A stretch of DNA of 64,000 bases, taken from contig CALSOP010000006.1 in assembly GCA_943788005.1 (NCBI GenBank), positions 1 to 64,000 on the forward strand. The letters run 5' to 3'. Shown here in pieces: positions 43,377-56,501 of this stretch. How positions within the stretch are numbered: position 1 is the first letter of the stretch; each line of letters begins with the position of its first letter. The position numbers and the translations under genes were made by a program. This stretch comes from an uncultured Gammaproteobacteria bacterium. GTDB taxonomy: Bacteria; Pseudomonadota; Gammaproteobacteria; Eutrophobiales; Eutrophobiaceae. Under the pieces are notes generated by a model that saw only the letters and a program-made list of their open reading frames with translations, was not told where the DNA came from and made no database searches.

Positions 43377-43607
43377 ATGCCCACGGATCAGTAGTATGCC
43401 GAGAGAAGACACGTCTATATGGAAGGAGGAGTTAGAGTGAAGCAGGAAGCCAGAGCCGAGGAAGCCTAAAGCGACCATTTACAGGGTCGTTTCGTGACGT
43501 GACGTCAAGCTATGACTTAAATTAATAATCGTGCTAGCATCAGTCGCGTTTTTATAATAATAAGTCACTATTAATCAATATAAATCCAAACGAGAGGTGG
43601 TCAAACG

Positions 43608-45146
43608 ATGAAGATCGGGGTGCCTAAGGAAACTTATGCAGGTGAAAAGCGTGTCGCTACAACACCTGAAGTCGTAAGTTGGTTACAAAAATTGGGGTAT
43701 AGCGTCACCGTAGAGGCCGATGCTGGTACCGAAGCAAATTTTTCAAATGAAGCCTATAGTGAAGCTGGCGCTGAGATAGCGACAGATACCAAAGCACTGT
43801 GGGATGCTTCAGATATCATATTCAAAGTCCGAGCTCCGGACGACAATGAAGTCGAATTATTGCATGACGGACAAACCTTAATCAGTTTTATCTGGCCAGC
43901 GCAAAATGAGGCTTTGATGCAAAAGCTCTCAGCCAAGAAGGTAAATATTCTTGCAATGGACAGCGTGCCACGTATCTCGAGAGCTCAAAAGATGGATGCG
44001 CTTAGCTCCATGGCCAATATAGCCGGTTACCGCGCTATTGTTGAAGCATCGCATAATTTTGGACGTTTTTTTACCGGCCAGATAACAGCTGCAGGAAAAG
44101 TACCTCCTGCTAAAGTATTGGTTATCGGGGCTGGAGTAGCCGGTCTTGCTGCCATTGGCGCCGCAAACAGCCTAGGCGCTATTGTTCGTTCATTCGATAC
44201 TCGTCCTGAGGTTAAGGAACAAGTAGAAAGTATGGGCGCTGACTTCTTATTACTTGAATTTGAAGAAGATGGCAGTGGCGAAGGTGGTTATGCCAAGACC
44301 ATGAGTGATGAATTTATCGCCGCAGAAATGGCACTTTTTGCCGAACAAGCAAAAGAAGTCGACATTATTGTAACAACAGCCTTAATTCCTGGAAGACCCG
44401 CGCCGAAGTTAATCACAGAAGAAATGGTTAAATCCATGAAAAACGGCAGTGTTATTGTCGATTTGGCCGCTGAACAAGGTGGAAACTGCGAATTAACCGT
44501 GCCACATGAATTATCTGTCACTGAAAATGGCGTTACTATTATTGGTTATAGCGATTTACCAAGCCGTTTACCCACACAATCCAGTCAACTCTACGCAACA
44601 AACTTGCGCCATTTATTGACCGATATGACCCCAGAGAAAGATGGTCAGATGGTCATTGATATGGAAGATGAGGCTGTTCGCGGTGCAACGGTTATCAATG
44701 CCGGTGAAATTACCTGGCCACCACCCGCACCAAAACTATCTGCTGCACCAGCAAAACGTGCTGAAGCACCAGCGGTTGTGGAAAAACCTGAACCGAAAAA
44801 AGCAGGCCCAATTAAGCAAATGCTACCTGTTGTTATCGGCGCTCTGGTTTTGTACGCTCTTGGATCAGTAGCTCCAGCCTCGTTTATGGCGCACTTTACA
44901 GTCTTTGTATTGGCCTGTTTTGTCGGTTATATGGTGATCTGGAATGTATCCGCTTCACTACACACGCCACTGATGAGTGTTACCAACGCCGTTAGTAGTA
45001 TTATCGTTATTGGTGCTCTGATACAGGTTTCCTCTTCAGGATTTCTGTTAGTCGGTCTTGCAGCCTTTGGCATCCTTATAACCAGCATCAACATCGCGGG
45101 TGGCTTTGCTGTTACCCATCGTATGTTACAGATGTTCAGAAAATAA
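43608..45146 (+). CDS. pntA: NAD(P) transhydrogenase subunit alpha
   Basis: Forms with PntB the proton-driven enzyme that reduces NADP+ with NADH. The 512-residue protein joins the NAD-binding domain I ([21 protein letters not shown] at the start, Rossmann motif [15 protein letters not shown] near residue 172) to a Pro/Ala-rich linker and four membrane helices (~400-510), as in enteric PntA, not the split alpha-1/alpha-2 form. RBS GAGAGG lies upstream. Confidence 0.96.
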   Translation: MKIGVPKETYAGEKRVATTPEVVSWLQKLGYSVTVEADAGTEANFSNEAYSEAGAEIATDTKALWDASDIIFKVRAPDDNEVELLHDGQTLISFIWPAQNEALMQKLSAKKVNILAMDSVPRISRAQKMDALSSMANIAGYRAIVEASHNFGRFFTGQITAAGKVPPAKVLVIGAGVAGLAAIGAANSLGAIVRSFDTRPEVKEQVESMGADFLLLEFEEDGSGEGGYAKTMSDEFIAAEMALFAEQAKEVDIIVTTALIPGRPAPKLITEEMVKSMKNGSVIVDLAAEQGGNCELTVPHELSVTENGVTIIGYSDLPSRLPTQSSQLYATNLRHLLTDMTPEKDGQMVIDMEDEAVRGATVINAGEITWPPPAPKLSAAPAKRAEAPAVVEKPEPKKAGPIKQMLPVVIGALVLYALGSVAPASFMAHFTVFVLACFVGYMVIWNVSASLHTPLMSVTNAVSSIIVIGALIQVSSSGFLLVGLAAFGILITSINIAGGFAVTHRMLQMFRK

Positions 45147-45156
45147 GGGGATTATC

Positions 45157-46564
45157 ATGTCAGAAGGTTTAGTAACAGTATCTTATATAGGCGCGACTAT
45201 TTTATTCATCCTCACTTTAGGTGGATTAAGTAATCAGGAAACAGCTCGCAGAGGTAATCTCTACGGCATCATTGGTATGACGTTAGCTATCGTTGCCACC
45301 GTTTTTGGTCCAGAAGTTAGCGGCACGATGAGCTATATCCTCATTGCCGTGATGATGGGCATAGGTGGTGCAGTCGGCATAACACTAGCCAGAAAGGTTG
45401 AGATGACACAAATGCCAGAATTGGTTGCCATCCTGCACAGTCTTGTTGGTTTGGCTGCGGTATTGGTCGGCTACGTCAACTTTATGGATGAAACCATATC
45501 CTTGGTTGGTCCTGAAAAAGTCATTCATGAAGTTGAAATTTATGTCGGCATCTTAATCGGTGCAATTACGTTTTCAGGCTCAATTATTGCTTTTGGTAAA
45601 CTCAGCGGCAAGATCGGTGGTAATCCACTCTTATTACCCGCACGTCATTTCTTGAATTTGGGCTTATTGATTGCCACGATCTGGCTATGCACGGTCTTCG
45701 TCCATCAGGCGGAAACAGGTGGTGGAACCCTGCCCTTGTTGATAATGACCTTGATAGCCCTCGCCTTTGGCGTCCATATGGTTATGGCCATCGGTGGTGC
45801 CGATATGCCCGTGGTCGTTTCGATGTTAAACAGCTACTCAGGTTGGGCAGCATCAGCAACAGGCTTCATGTTATCTAATGACCTGTTAATCGTTGTTGGC
45901 GCATTAGTAGGTAGTAGTGGTGCGATTCTGAGTTACATCATGTGTCGCGCAATGAATCGAAACTTCTTTTCAGTCATCGCGGGTGGCTTTGGTACGACTT
46001 CAGGCACAGCAGCTTCAGGTTCAGATGAAGATCAGGGTGAAGTGATAGCGATTGAGACACATGAAGTTGCAGAGCTTTTACTCGATGCCAAGGAAGTGAT
46101 GATCATCCCGGGTTATGGCATGGCAGTAGCACAGGCGCAACATACCGTGCATGAAATTACCCAAACCTTACGTGATAAAAAAGATCAACGTTCGTTTTGG
46201 CATTCATCCCGTGGCCGGACGTATGCCTGGGCATATGAACGTACTACTGGCAGAAGCAAGAGTACCGTATGACATCGTCTATGAAATGGATGAGATTAAC
46301 GATGATTTTCCAAACATTGATGTTTCCATCATTATCGGAGCAAATGACATTGTTAACCCTTCTGCTCAGGACGATCCTAATAGTCCAATAGCAGGCATGC
46401 CTGTAATGGAATGTTGGAAAGGTAAAACCACCATCGTTTTGAAGAGAGGCATGGCAACCGGTTATGCCGGTGTTCAAAATCCACTTTTCTTTAAAGAAAA
46501 TACACGCATGTATTTTGGTGACGCTAAAGAAAGTCTGGATGCAGTTCTAAAAGAGATATTATAG
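45157..46564 (+). CDS. pntB: NAD(P) transhydrogenase subunit beta (one frameshift)
   Basis: The membrane domain II and NADP-binding domain III partner of PntA. It starts 10 bases after pntA with a GGGG site and has about nine membrane helices. The frame changes near 46195; the joined sequence reads [25 protein letters not shown] and [23 protein letters not shown], the NADP-binding core, ending at 46564. Full length is about 468 residues. Confidence 0.95.
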
Positions 46565-46590
46565 GAATATTTCTGCTCTAAATAAGCTAT

Positions 46591-46616
46591 AAAGCGCCCA
46601 TTTCGGGCGCTTTATG
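46591..46616 (+). terminator. Terminator after pntB
   Basis: Nine-base-pair stem AAAGCGCCC / GGGCGCTTT (46591-46599 and 46605-46613) with a 5-base loop; only a short T stretch follows, so termination may be partial. Confidence 0.75.
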
Positions 46617-46702
46617 GTTAGTATTACGTTATAAAATTCTTAAAGGGCGTATATATTGTCGCCGAAAAACATTTATTTAAATTAAACACGCAGGAGTTAA
46701 AA

Positions 46703-47029
46703 ATGGCAGAAGCAAAAGGATTGAGTAAACCAGTAAAGTTAAAGAGTGATCTAGCAGGACTACTTGGTGAGACAGAACTTCCCCGCACAGAAATAACAAA
46801 GAAGTTATGGAATTATATCAAAGCGAATAAACTTCAAACTAAGACTGCAAATGGTAAAGCAGAAAATGCAGGTAAATTTATTGTCGCTGATGCAAATTTG
46901 CTACCTGTTTTTAAAAACACAAAATCAACCAGTAAATCAGGCAAGCTCACCGATCTCACAAAAATGAAAGAAGGCGAAACAATCGACATGATGCAAATGG
47001 CGGCTGTTGTTGGTGCCAATATAGAATAA
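46703..47029 (+). CDS. SWIB/MDM2-domain protein
   Basis: A 108-residue protein: basic N-terminus, then LSKPVKLKSDLAGLLGETELPRTEITKKLWNYIKANKLQ split around the SWIB helices, and IVADANLLPVFK near residue 70. This domain is best known in eukaryotic chromatin-remodelling subunits and as a fusion to chlamydial topoisomerase; free bacterial SWIB proteins are of unknown function. It has its own GGAG site and a terminator, so it is probably a single-gene unit. Confidence 0.85.
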   Translation: MAEAKGLSKPVKLKSDLAGLLGETELPRTEITKKLWNYIKANKLQTKTANGKAENAGKFIVADANLLPVFKNTKSTSKSGKLTDLTKMKEGETIDMMQMAAVVGANIE

Positions 47030-47057
47030 GTTTTTTCTATTAAGATATGAAAATACA

Positions 47058-47079
47058 AACGCCCTACTCGGGCGTTTTT

Positions 47080-47080
<1 letters not shown>
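47058..47080. terminator. Bidirectional terminator between the SWIB gene and serS
   Basis: Stem AACGCCC / GGGCGTT (47058-47064 and 47070-47076) with a 5-base loop, T-rich on the plus side (to 47081). The two genes converge on it and the serS stop touches its right edge. Confidence 0.8.
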
Positions 47081-48370
<1,290 letters not shown>

Positions 48371-48676
48371 TTACATATTTATTTTTGCCGGCCAATAGAT
48401 AATATGTCCGGGTTTAATTCTATTGTTTAGTTCTTCGATAATAGACTTTGTTTTTTCAAGCTCATCAAAAAACTCAATAACAACTGGCAAATCAAGTGAC
48501 ATGTCTATCAATTTGGATGAGTGGTATTCACCTGACACGCCAAAACCAGTTATTCCTCTAAACACAGTTACACCACGTACTTTTTGATCGTCATGTAAAT
48601 ATTTTAATAATTCTTCCATTTGCGAATTAGCTTCATGTAAATAGAGTCGAACGACTAACACATCTGTATCACTCAT
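48371..48676 (-). CDS. DUF190 protein, CrcB partner
   Basis: A ~101-residue soluble protein with VLVVRLYLHEANSQME at the N-terminus and VRGVTVFRGITGFG near residue 35, the DUF190 signature with PII-like ferredoxin fold. The ATG at 48676 overlaps the crcB stop (ATGA). DUF190 genes are often next to crcB, which suggests a role in fluoride resistance; no biochemical role is settled. Confidence 0.85.
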   Translation of the reverse strand: MSDTDVLVVRLYLHEANSQMEELLKYLHDDQKVRGVTVFRGITGFGVSGEYHSSKLIDMSLDLPVVIEFFDELEKTKSIIEELNNRIKPGHIIYWPAKINM

Positions 48677-49047
48677 AATTGTCTCCCAAGGGTCATACCC
48701 AACCAACAACCTGTTATACAGAGTGAAACACTCAATAATATATTCAAGCCGGCTTTTAAAGTGTCACCCGACTCAAGCAAGTTTAGTGTTTCAATTGAAA
48801 ATGTTGAAAATGTTGTAAATGCACCGAGCAAACCTATCGTTATGCCTGCGCGCCATTCCGGACTAACATCCATTCGTTCAACCAAAGTGATGTATGCCGC
48901 ACCCATTATGAATGAACCTAGTATATTGACAGCCAGCGTACCATATGGAAACCCGCGGCCAACTAAACTATATATGCCAGTAGACATACCATAGCGACAT
49001 AAAGCCCCTACTGCACCACCAAAAGCTATTGAGATCATTTGCATCAT
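48673..49047 (-). CDS. crcB: Fluoride channel CrcB/Fluc
   Basis: A 124-residue, four-helix fluoride exporter that works as an antiparallel dimer. GRGFPYGTLAVNILGSFIMG and LGAFTTFSTFSIET carry the pore Asn and the Phe-box and Thr/Ser track of the family. It lies three bases after rarA and overlaps the DUF190 gene. No fluoride riboswitch is visible ahead of it, so its expression probably follows rarA. Confidence 0.94.
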   Translation of the reverse strand: MMQMISIAFGGAVGALCRYGMSTGIYSLVGRGFPYGTLAVNILGSFIMGAAYITLVERMDVSPEWRAGITIGLLGAFTTFSTFSIETLNLLESGDTLKAGLNILLSVSLCITGCWLGMTLGRQL

Positions 49048-49050
49048 TTT

Positions 49051-50357
49051 TTATTTTCTTGCTGCCTTATCTTGTTCTCTCAACATTGCCAGTTTTTCAG
49101 AAATCTTGATTTCTAATCCACGATTAACAGGATGATAATACGTTTTATCTTCCATATCCTCAGGAAAATAATGTTCGCCTGCGGCATACGCATCTGTTTC
49201 ATTATGCGCATAACGATAATCTTTACCATAATCAAGTGACTTCATTAATTTCGTAGGTGCATTGCGTAGATGTAACGGGACTTCTTGTGAACCAGATTGT
49301 TTTGCATCCTGCATAGCGGTATTGAATGCAGCATAAACAGCATTACTTTTTGCCGCACAGGCAAGATAAATAATAGCTTGTGCTATAGCCAATTCACCTT
49401 CCGGCGAACCAAGACGTTCTTGTGTTTCCCACGCATCTAAAGCCAGTCGTAAACCCCTGGGATCAGCATTGCCGATATCTTCTGATGCCATTCGAACTAC
49501 ACGACGAGCAATGTAAAATGGGTCGCAGCCTCCGTCGACCATTCTGACAAACCAATATAATGCAGCGTCTGGGTTGGAGCCGCGCACTGATTTATGTAAG
49601 GCAGAGATTTGATCATAAAAGGCTTCACCCCCTTTATCAAAACGACGTAAGGAACCATCGACCAACACTTCATTTAATAAGGTCTCGGTAACAACCCCCT
49701 CTTCCGCCAGATTCAGAGGCTATTTCAAGAAGATTTAATGCGCGTCTAGCATCACCATCTGCAACTTCTGCCAGTTTACTAATCGCTGTTTCATCAAAAG
49801 ATAAGTCTAATTGTCCAAGACCTATCTCATCATTCTCCAGTGCTATCTGCAAAATATTTTTAATGCTATCTGTTGCCAGTGATTTTAAAACATAGACACG
49901 TACTCGAGACAACAATGCATTATTTAATTCAAATGAAGGATTCTCTGTAGTCGCGCCTATAAAGGTGACGGTACCGTCTTCAACATATGGCAGAAAGGCA
50001 TCTTGTTGCGATTTATTAAACCGATGTACCCTCATCAACAAAAAGCACGGTTTCTTTACCATAAACCTCTCTATATTGTTTTGCTTGTTCTATAGCAGCA
50101 CGAATATCTTTTACGCCACTCAAAACAGCAGAGACAGACAGAAATTGGGCATCACAGGATTTAGTAATTAATCTGGCAAGTGTAGTTTTACCTGTACCCG
50201 GTGGGCCCCAGAAAACCATAGAATGTAAGCGCCCTTGTTCAATTGCTAAGCGCAATGGTTTGTTATTACCTAAAATGTGATCTTGTCCAATGTAGGAGTC
50301 GATCGTTGCAGGACGCATACGATCAGCAAGAGGTCGATAATCAGTGTCGTTCTTCAT
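49051..50357 (-). CDS. rarA: Replication-associated recombination protein RarA (two frameshifts)
   Basis: AAA+ ATPase related to clamp loaders that acts at stalled forks. Walker [10 protein letters not shown] lies near residue 52 and [23 protein letters not shown] (Walker B, quoted across a frame change near 50025) follows. A second change near 49690 precedes [18 protein letters not shown]. Sensor and tetramerisation regions are present to the end. Length is about 434 residues. It keeps the usual lolA-rarA-serS neighbourhood. Confidence 0.94.
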
Positions 50358-50422
50358 GACCTAATGAATATTTTATACAGGTAAGTTAAGCCGCGCTTGT
50401 GTTAAAGCACAAAGTATATCAT

Positions 50423-51589
50423 TTAAACTACGAGTTGTGGTTTCGGGTTTTTATCAAGCATTTCTTTCGTCCGAATAATATTTCTACCATCACTTTTTGC
50501 TTTATATAAGGCTTTGTCACTAGTATAAATAAGATCCATATGAGTATCGCCGTCAACAGGAACTGTAGATGCAAGACCAATACTAACAGTTAGATATTTG
50601 CTTACTTTTGAACTCGGATTAGGTATTTTTAAATCTCTAATACCTGAATGAATTTTCTCTGCCAACTTTATTGCTCCAGTCATGTTTGTGTCTGGCATAA
50701 TGATGCAAAATTCTTCGCCACCATAACGCGCAACAAAATCGGATGATCGACTTAGACTTTCTTTCATGAATTTAGCAATATATGTGAGACATTCGTCTCC
50801 TTTCTGATGACCAAACTCGTCATTGTATTCTTTGAAATAATCAATATCGAGTATCAACATAGAAAGTGGCACCTTCATACGTTGTGCGCGAAGCCATTCT
50901 TTCTCAAGTGTTTCATCTAGACTTCTACGATTTGCTACATTTATTAAATCATCAATCACTGACAGCACTTCTAATCTCGAATTAACGATTTTCAACGACT
51001 CTAACAAATGTGCATTTTCAATTTTTAATCGTATCGCATTAGTTAAAGTATCGTAATTCCATATAAACAACTTCTTAACGACACACAGATAAATAATGCT
51101 ACAAATACCAATATAAAAATATTCAAACTGACCTTGCAAAAATAGCCAGATAATTGGTGGAATTAGCAACGGATACACATACATGTCAAATGAAAGCTTG
51201 TCCGAAGAAAAAGACACAAGACCAGCAGGTGTCATAACAGCTATCAGCAATAAAAGATAAACTTGATTTAAAATTGGCAAGTAATTGAAAAAACAAACAA
51301 TGCCAATACCGTAAATTGCACCGATCATCCCTGCAGAATACGAAAAACGTTTATGAATGCCCTCAATATCAGTAATGTCATTTATGACTTTTTGTGTTGT
51401 ATTGATGTCGACAAATCGATATACATTTATTCCAATTAATAATAATGCCCATGTAAAAATATACACGATGTTCACATGATTAATGACTACCGCCACTAAT
51501 ATTGATAATGAAATAAGATGTAGTGCGGGGCGTGTTGCAGATCTTGGAATACAGCAATCTAATTTGCTCAGCGTATAACTTCTCGCCAA
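50423..51589 (-). CDS. Membrane-bound GGDEF diguanylate cyclase
   Basis: A 388-residue protein with about six N-terminal membrane helices (to ~residue 185), a short coiled linker, and a GGDEF domain. The active site is GGEEF at residues 290-294 and the inhibitory I-site RSSD at 281-284, so it should make cyclic di-GMP with product feedback. It is inserted between lolA and rarA, which are normally adjacent. The cue sensed by the membrane part is unknown. Confidence 0.93.
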   Translation of the reverse strand: MARSYTLSKLDCCIPRSATRPALHLISLSILVAVVINHVNIVYIFTWALLLIGINVYRFVDINTTQKVINDITDIEGIHKRFSYSAGMIGAIYGIGIVCFFNYLPILNQVYLLLLIAVMTPAGLVSFSSDKLSFDMYVYPLLIPPIIWLFLQGQFEYFYIGICSIIYLCVVKKLFIWNYDTLTNAIRLKIENAHLLESLKIVNSRLEVLSVIDDLINVANRRSLDETLEKEWLRAQRMKVPLSMLILDIDYFKEYNDEFGHQKGDECLTYIAKFMKESLSRSSDFVARYGGEEFCIIMPDTNMTGAIKLAEKIHSGIRDLKIPNPSSKVSKYLTVSIGLASTVPVDGDTHMDLIYTSDKALYKAKSDGRNIIRTKEMLDKNPKPQLVV

Positions 51590-51692
51590 TTTCTTTAGAA
51601 TGCCCTGCGTTTTGACTCGCCATTCTAATATAATAGTACTATATTTTTAAAAAAGCATACCTCAACAATCAAAATAGCTTAATTAATATAGA

Positions 51693-52346
51693 TTATTGCT
51701 CAGTTGTCTTTGCAGCTCGCCTTTCATCGATCACATCGACATCAGCAGGAACATCAAAGTTAAATAGTTCAGCAGATAATTTTGCATTCTTATTTACATC
51801 AGTAAAATCAATGCGCGTGGTTTGCCCCAGATTATCAGTAATGATCATCATGCCCAAACGCTTGACATCAAAGCCAATACGAATATTTTTATATTGGGCT
51901 TCCAAATCACGCGGCGTCAATTCGACCCACTTAAACCCTTCAATGTTACCTAGGTCAACCTGTATAAAATGTTGTTCCAATTTTGAATTTCCCAAAATAA
52001 TCGCGGCAGGTGTTCTTTCAATCATATCGCTTTCAAAATTTCTGATAGTAAGTTGTTCCAGATCTTCATCATATATCCACAACACTTCGCCATTGGTTAT
52101 TATTTTTTGAATGTAAGGTTCTTTATAGTGCCAATTGAACTTAGCCGGTTGTTGTAAATATAAAGTTCCTGTTGTTTTTTCAAGTTGCTCACCATCCTCA
52201 CTTAATAATGTTTGGGTGAAGTCAGCTTGTAATGTTTTAAATTCTTTTAGAAATACTTTCAAGGGGTCAACTCGTTCCGCAGCAGATACGAACGGGCTAC
52301 TTAAAACGCAAAAAATAATGACCGAGAGTAATTTGTAATTAGGCAT
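51693..52346 (-). CDS. lolA: Outer-membrane lipoprotein carrier LolA
   Basis: Periplasmic chaperone that carries lipoproteins from LolCDE to LolB. A signal peptide (about residues 1-22, ending FVSAAE) is followed by LKVFLKEFKTLQADFTQTL, FNWHYKEPYIQKIITNGEVLWIYDEDLEQ and IRIGFD, all typical. The 217-residue frame is intact and lies nine bases after ftsK, the conserved order. Confidence 0.94.
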   Translation of the reverse strand: MPNYKLLSVIIFCVLSSPFVSAAERVDPLKVFLKEFKTLQADFTQTLLSEDGEQLEKTTGTLYLQQPAKFNWHYKEPYIQKIITNGEVLWIYDEDLEQLTIRNFESDMIERTPAAIILGNSKLEQHFIQVDLGNIEGFKWVELTPRDLEAQYKNIRIGFDVKRLGMMIITDNLGQTTRIDFTDVNKNAKLSAELFNFDVPADVDVIDERRAAKTTEQ

Positions 52347-52354
52347 AATAGTAT

Positions 52355-54661
52355 TTAATCAATAGGTGGTGGTGGTGCAGCCAGTATTTCCCGACTACCG
52401 TTCGATTCTAATGGTCCAACTAGTCCACTGCTTTCCATTTCTTCTACCATCCTTGCAGCACGGTTATAACCAACTTTCAATCTCCTTTGTATATACGATA
52501 TTGAAGCCTTGCGTGTCTCTGTAACGATACGTACTGCTTCATCGTAAAGTGGGTCCATCTCGTCTCTTGGCGCATCCAGACCTGGTATAGCATCCGCACC
52601 ACCTTCTGTCGGACCTCGTAAAATATCATCAATATATTCAGGTGTTCCTCTAGACTTAAGGTCATCAACAACTTTATGAACCTCCTCATCTGAGACAAAC
52701 GCGCCATGAACTCGTTCAGGCAAACTTGTACCAGGAGGCAAATACAACATGTCACCGTGGCCTAATAATTGCTCAGCCCCCATTTGATCCAGGATTGTTC
52801 TCGAATCAATCTTTGAAGAAACCTGAAAGGCAATTCGTGTAGGAACATTCGCTTTAATCAGACCAGTGATAACATCCACTGAAGGTCGTTGTGTGGCTAA
52901 GATTAAATGAACACCTGCCGCCCTAGCCTTCTGCGCGAGCCTGGCAATGAGTTCTTCTACCTTCTTACCTACTGTCATCATCATGTCAGCTAATTCGTCA
53001 ATAATGACAATGATGAAAGGTAGTTTTTCTAAATAGCGTATTTCATCATCTTCGCTAATCGGTTTATACGTTGGATCTGGAATAGGGTTTCCACTGGCAA
53101 TCGCATCACTGACTTTTTTGTTATACCCAGTGATGTTTCTGACACCAAGTGCTGACATCAGCTTATAACGTCGTTCCATTTCAGCAACACACCAACGCAA
53201 CGCATTTGCTGCTTCTTTCATATCTGTGACGACTGGTGCAAGAAGGTTGGGGATGCCTTCGTAGACTGATAATTCGAGCATCTTGGGATCGATCATTATC
53301 AAGCGAACTTCCATTGCCGTCGCTTTATAGAGCAAACTCAAGATCATGGCATTCAAGGCAACTGATTTTCCTGATCCTGTTGTACCTGCCACTAATAGAT
53401 GCGGCATTTTGCCCAAGTCTGTCACGACTGGTTTACCACTGATGTCTTTACCTAAAGCCAGTACCATCGGTGATTTAACAGACTCATATTCCTTTGTATT
53501 TAGAATCTCACCTAAAGTTACAAGCTCACGGTTTTCATTTGGAATTTCTAAGCCAATATAGGGTTTTCCGGGTATAACATCGACAACTCGGACACTAATA
53601 ACGGCTAATGATCGTGCCAAATCTTTAGAAAGATTAATTATCTGACTGCCCTTTACGCCTGGCGCAGGATCTAATTCAAAACGAGTTATAACGGGTCCCG
53701 GATGAACAGCGACAACCTCAACCGTCACACCAAAATCTTTTAGCTTTAATTCGACTTGTCTTGATATTGCCTCTAATGCTTCTTTTGAATATTGAGTTTT
53801 CTTAGGCGGCGGTTCATCAAGCAAACTTAATGGCGGCAATGCTGTTTCAGCAGGTGGTTCAAATAAGTTTTCTTGTTTTTCCTTTACAGCACGTATGCCC
53901 GGTTGAATCTCATGCCTGACAGGATCTATTTTTGGTGGTATTCTTTGCTCGACTATCTCTTGCTCCTGCTTAAAAAGATGCTCTCGATCCTTCTTTACTC
54001 TTCTTCCCTCTGCTTCATCTTTAAAAGAAGCTAATCTAGTTCGCAATGCTGCTATCGAATTTAAGGTAAAGCGTCCCGTTGAATCCATGACCAGAACCCA
54101 AGACAACCCTGTGTACAATGTTAATCCGATAATCAACATAGCCAACATCAACAAAGTGCTGCCAATTTCGCCAGTTGCATTTAATAAAATTGAACCAATC
54201 GCTTCGCCCAAAATACCCCCAGCACCTCTGACTTCGTAAGGAAGAGCATTTCCAGCATAAAAATGCATCCAGGCGATTCCACATCCTCCAAGAAGTCCAA
54301 AGACTATACCTACGGCTCGAATGGAAAGTAGCAGTTGATTGATGGGTTCTTTTTTGCGTTTTGATTGAAATAAACGCCAACCGCTAATCAATATCAATAT
54401 AGGAAAGAGATAACCAAAATAGCCAAATACATAGAGCATGATATCTGATATCCAGGCACCTACAGCCCCAGCACTATTATGTACTTCATGTGCCGTCACA
54501 GAATGCGACCATCCTGGATCATCAGGATGATAGGTAAACAACGCAAGAAATAGAAAAATAGCGATAATTAATGACGCGAAGACCAACACTTCTCTGACAT
54601 TGCTAATAACATGGTCAGTGATAGGTTTGCTTTCTTTTTGTTTAACTGATGCTTGTGACAC
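52355..54661 (-). CDS. ftsK: DNA translocase FtsK
   Basis: Couples chromosome dimer resolution to cell division. Four N-terminal membrane helices (~25-190), a short charged linker (~200-280), then the motor domain with Walker [14 protein letters not shown] near residue 425 and Walker [14 protein letters not shown], and a C-terminal winged-helix gamma domain ([22 protein letters not shown]) that reads KOPS sites. At 768 residues it has the short-linker form found in Pseudomonas rather than the very long E. coli one. Confidence 0.97.
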   Translation of the reverse strand: MSQASVKQKESKPITDHVISNVREVLVFASLIIAIFLFLALFTYHPDDPGWSHSVTAHEVHNSAGAVGAWISDIMLYVFGYFGYLFPILILISGWRLFQSKRKKEPINQLLLSIRAVGIVFGLLGGCGIAWMHFYAGNALPYEVRGAGGILGEAIGSILLNATGEIGSTLLMLAMLIIGLTLYTGLSWVLVMDSTGRFTLNSIAALRTRLASFKDEAEGRRVKKDREHLFKQEQEIVEQRIPPKIDPVRHEIQPGIRAVKEKQENLFEPPAETALPPLSLLDEPPPKKTQYSKEALEAISRQVELKLKDFGVTVEVVAVHPGPVITRFELDPAPGVKGSQIINLSKDLARSLAVISVRVVDVIPGKPYIGLEIPNENRELVTLGEILNTKEYESVKSPMVLALGKDISGKPVVTDLGKMPHLLVAGTTGSGKSVALNAMILSLLYKATAMEVRLIMIDPKMLELSVYEGIPNLLAPVVTDMKEAANALRWCVAEMERRYKLMSALGVRNITGYNKKVSDAIASGNPIPDPTYKPISEDDEIRYLEKLPFIIVIIDELADMMMTVGKKVEELIARLAQKARAAGVHLILATQRPSVDVITGLIKANVPTRIAFQVSSKIDSRTILDQMGAEQLLGHGDMLYLPPGTSLPERVHGAFVSDEEVHKVVDDLKSRGTPEYIDDILRGPTEGGADAIPGLDAPRDEMDPLYDEAVRIVTETRKASISYIQRRLKVGYNRAARMVEEMESSGLVGPLESNGSREILAAPPPPID

Positions 54662-54816
54662 ATTAATCCTTTTTACTAGATAGTATCTCTAATTATATGT
54701 TTATAAAGGAACTATTTAAACTAAATAATTGGAATATATTGGCTTTTCTATTGTTCAGTTATTTTTGCTGATCATACTGCTTTAACGTACCATAACGCAC
54801 TTTTAAACAGCACTGA

Positions 54817-55791
<975 letters not shown>

Positions 55792-55804
55792 TCCAAGAAA
55801 CTGT

Positions 55805-55839
55805 TTCAGGAAGCTCTGTCTCAATCAGAGTTTCCTGAA
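55805..55839 (+). terminator. Long hairpin after trxB
   Basis: Fourteen-base-pair stem with one G-T pair, arms TTCAGGAAGCTCTG and CAGAGTTTCCTGAA (55805-55818, 55826-55839), loop of seven. It follows the trxB stop closely. No T run follows, so it may be a stability hairpin or a Rho-dependent end rather than a classical terminator. Confidence 0.55.
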
Positions 55840-55909
55840 CTAATTTAGCTTGTGATGGAACGGCTAATATTGAACAATGTCTATTCAGTATTTATGGATG
55901 AACTATGCA

Positions 55910-56464
55910 ATGAATACTCAATTAGCTTCTTTTGTTTTTCTTTTCGCCCTAATAACAACACATAGCTCTTTTGCTGATCAAACAAGCACAGATCTAGACA
56001 AACTATTCAACGATTTAAAAACCGCTCAAAACTCCGAAGCCGCCCAGCCAATAGCGCAACAAATATGGTCAATATGGCTAGAATCAGAAGATCAGACTAT
56101 TGATGATTTGATGGAACAAGGTCTGAATGAAGTGGGAAATGGTAATTTATCTCGTGGGCGCGATATCTTTGAAGAAATCACCGAGCGTTCGCCAAAATTC
56201 GCGGAAGGCTGGAATAAACTTGCTACCGTCAATTATATGATGGGAGATATTGAGGCTTCTTTGAAGAACATCGATGAAACGCTTAAACTAGAACCACGCC
56301 ACTTTGGTTCAATATCCGGACGTGGGCTATGTTATCTAAAGCAACGCCGGTGGCAGTCCGCCTTAATCGAATTTAAGGCCGCTCTTGATGTCCATCCATG
56401 GATGTTGGATGCAAGACGTAACTTAGAATTGTTAGAGGACAATCTGAAAAATCACTTCATATAA
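55910..56464 (+). CDS. Secreted TPR-repeat protein
   Basis: A protein of about 184 residues with a signal peptide ending near SSFAD when started at ATG 55910 (an upstream ATG at 55877 would bury it). Tetratricopeptide-like helices follow: LNEVGNGNLSRGRDIFEEIT, KFAEGWNKLATVNYMMGD, LEPRHFGSISGRGLCYLKQ. It is probably periplasmic and protein-binding. Function is unknown. Confidence 0.8.
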   Translation: MNTQLASFVFLFALITTHSSFADQTSTDLDKLFNDLKTAQNSEAAQPIAQQIWSIWLESEDQTIDDLMEQGLNEVGNGNLSRGRDIFEEITERSPKFAEGWNKLATVNYMMGDIEASLKNIDETLKLEPRHFGSISGRGLCYLKQRRWQSALIEFKAALDVHPWMLDARRNLELLEDNLKNHFI

Positions 56465-56501
56465 CATAATTTCAATTTTCTAAGCCAAAACGATTTTTTA
56501 A

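Noticed and set aside
43377..43607. A gene or RNA in the gap before pntA
   Set aside because: Only short frames and small local repeats (GTGACGTGACGTC); nothing that supports a feature.
48673..50500. A fluoride riboswitch for crcB
   Set aside because: No leader exists: crcB begins three bases after rarA, and nothing resembling the riboswitch core is visible there.
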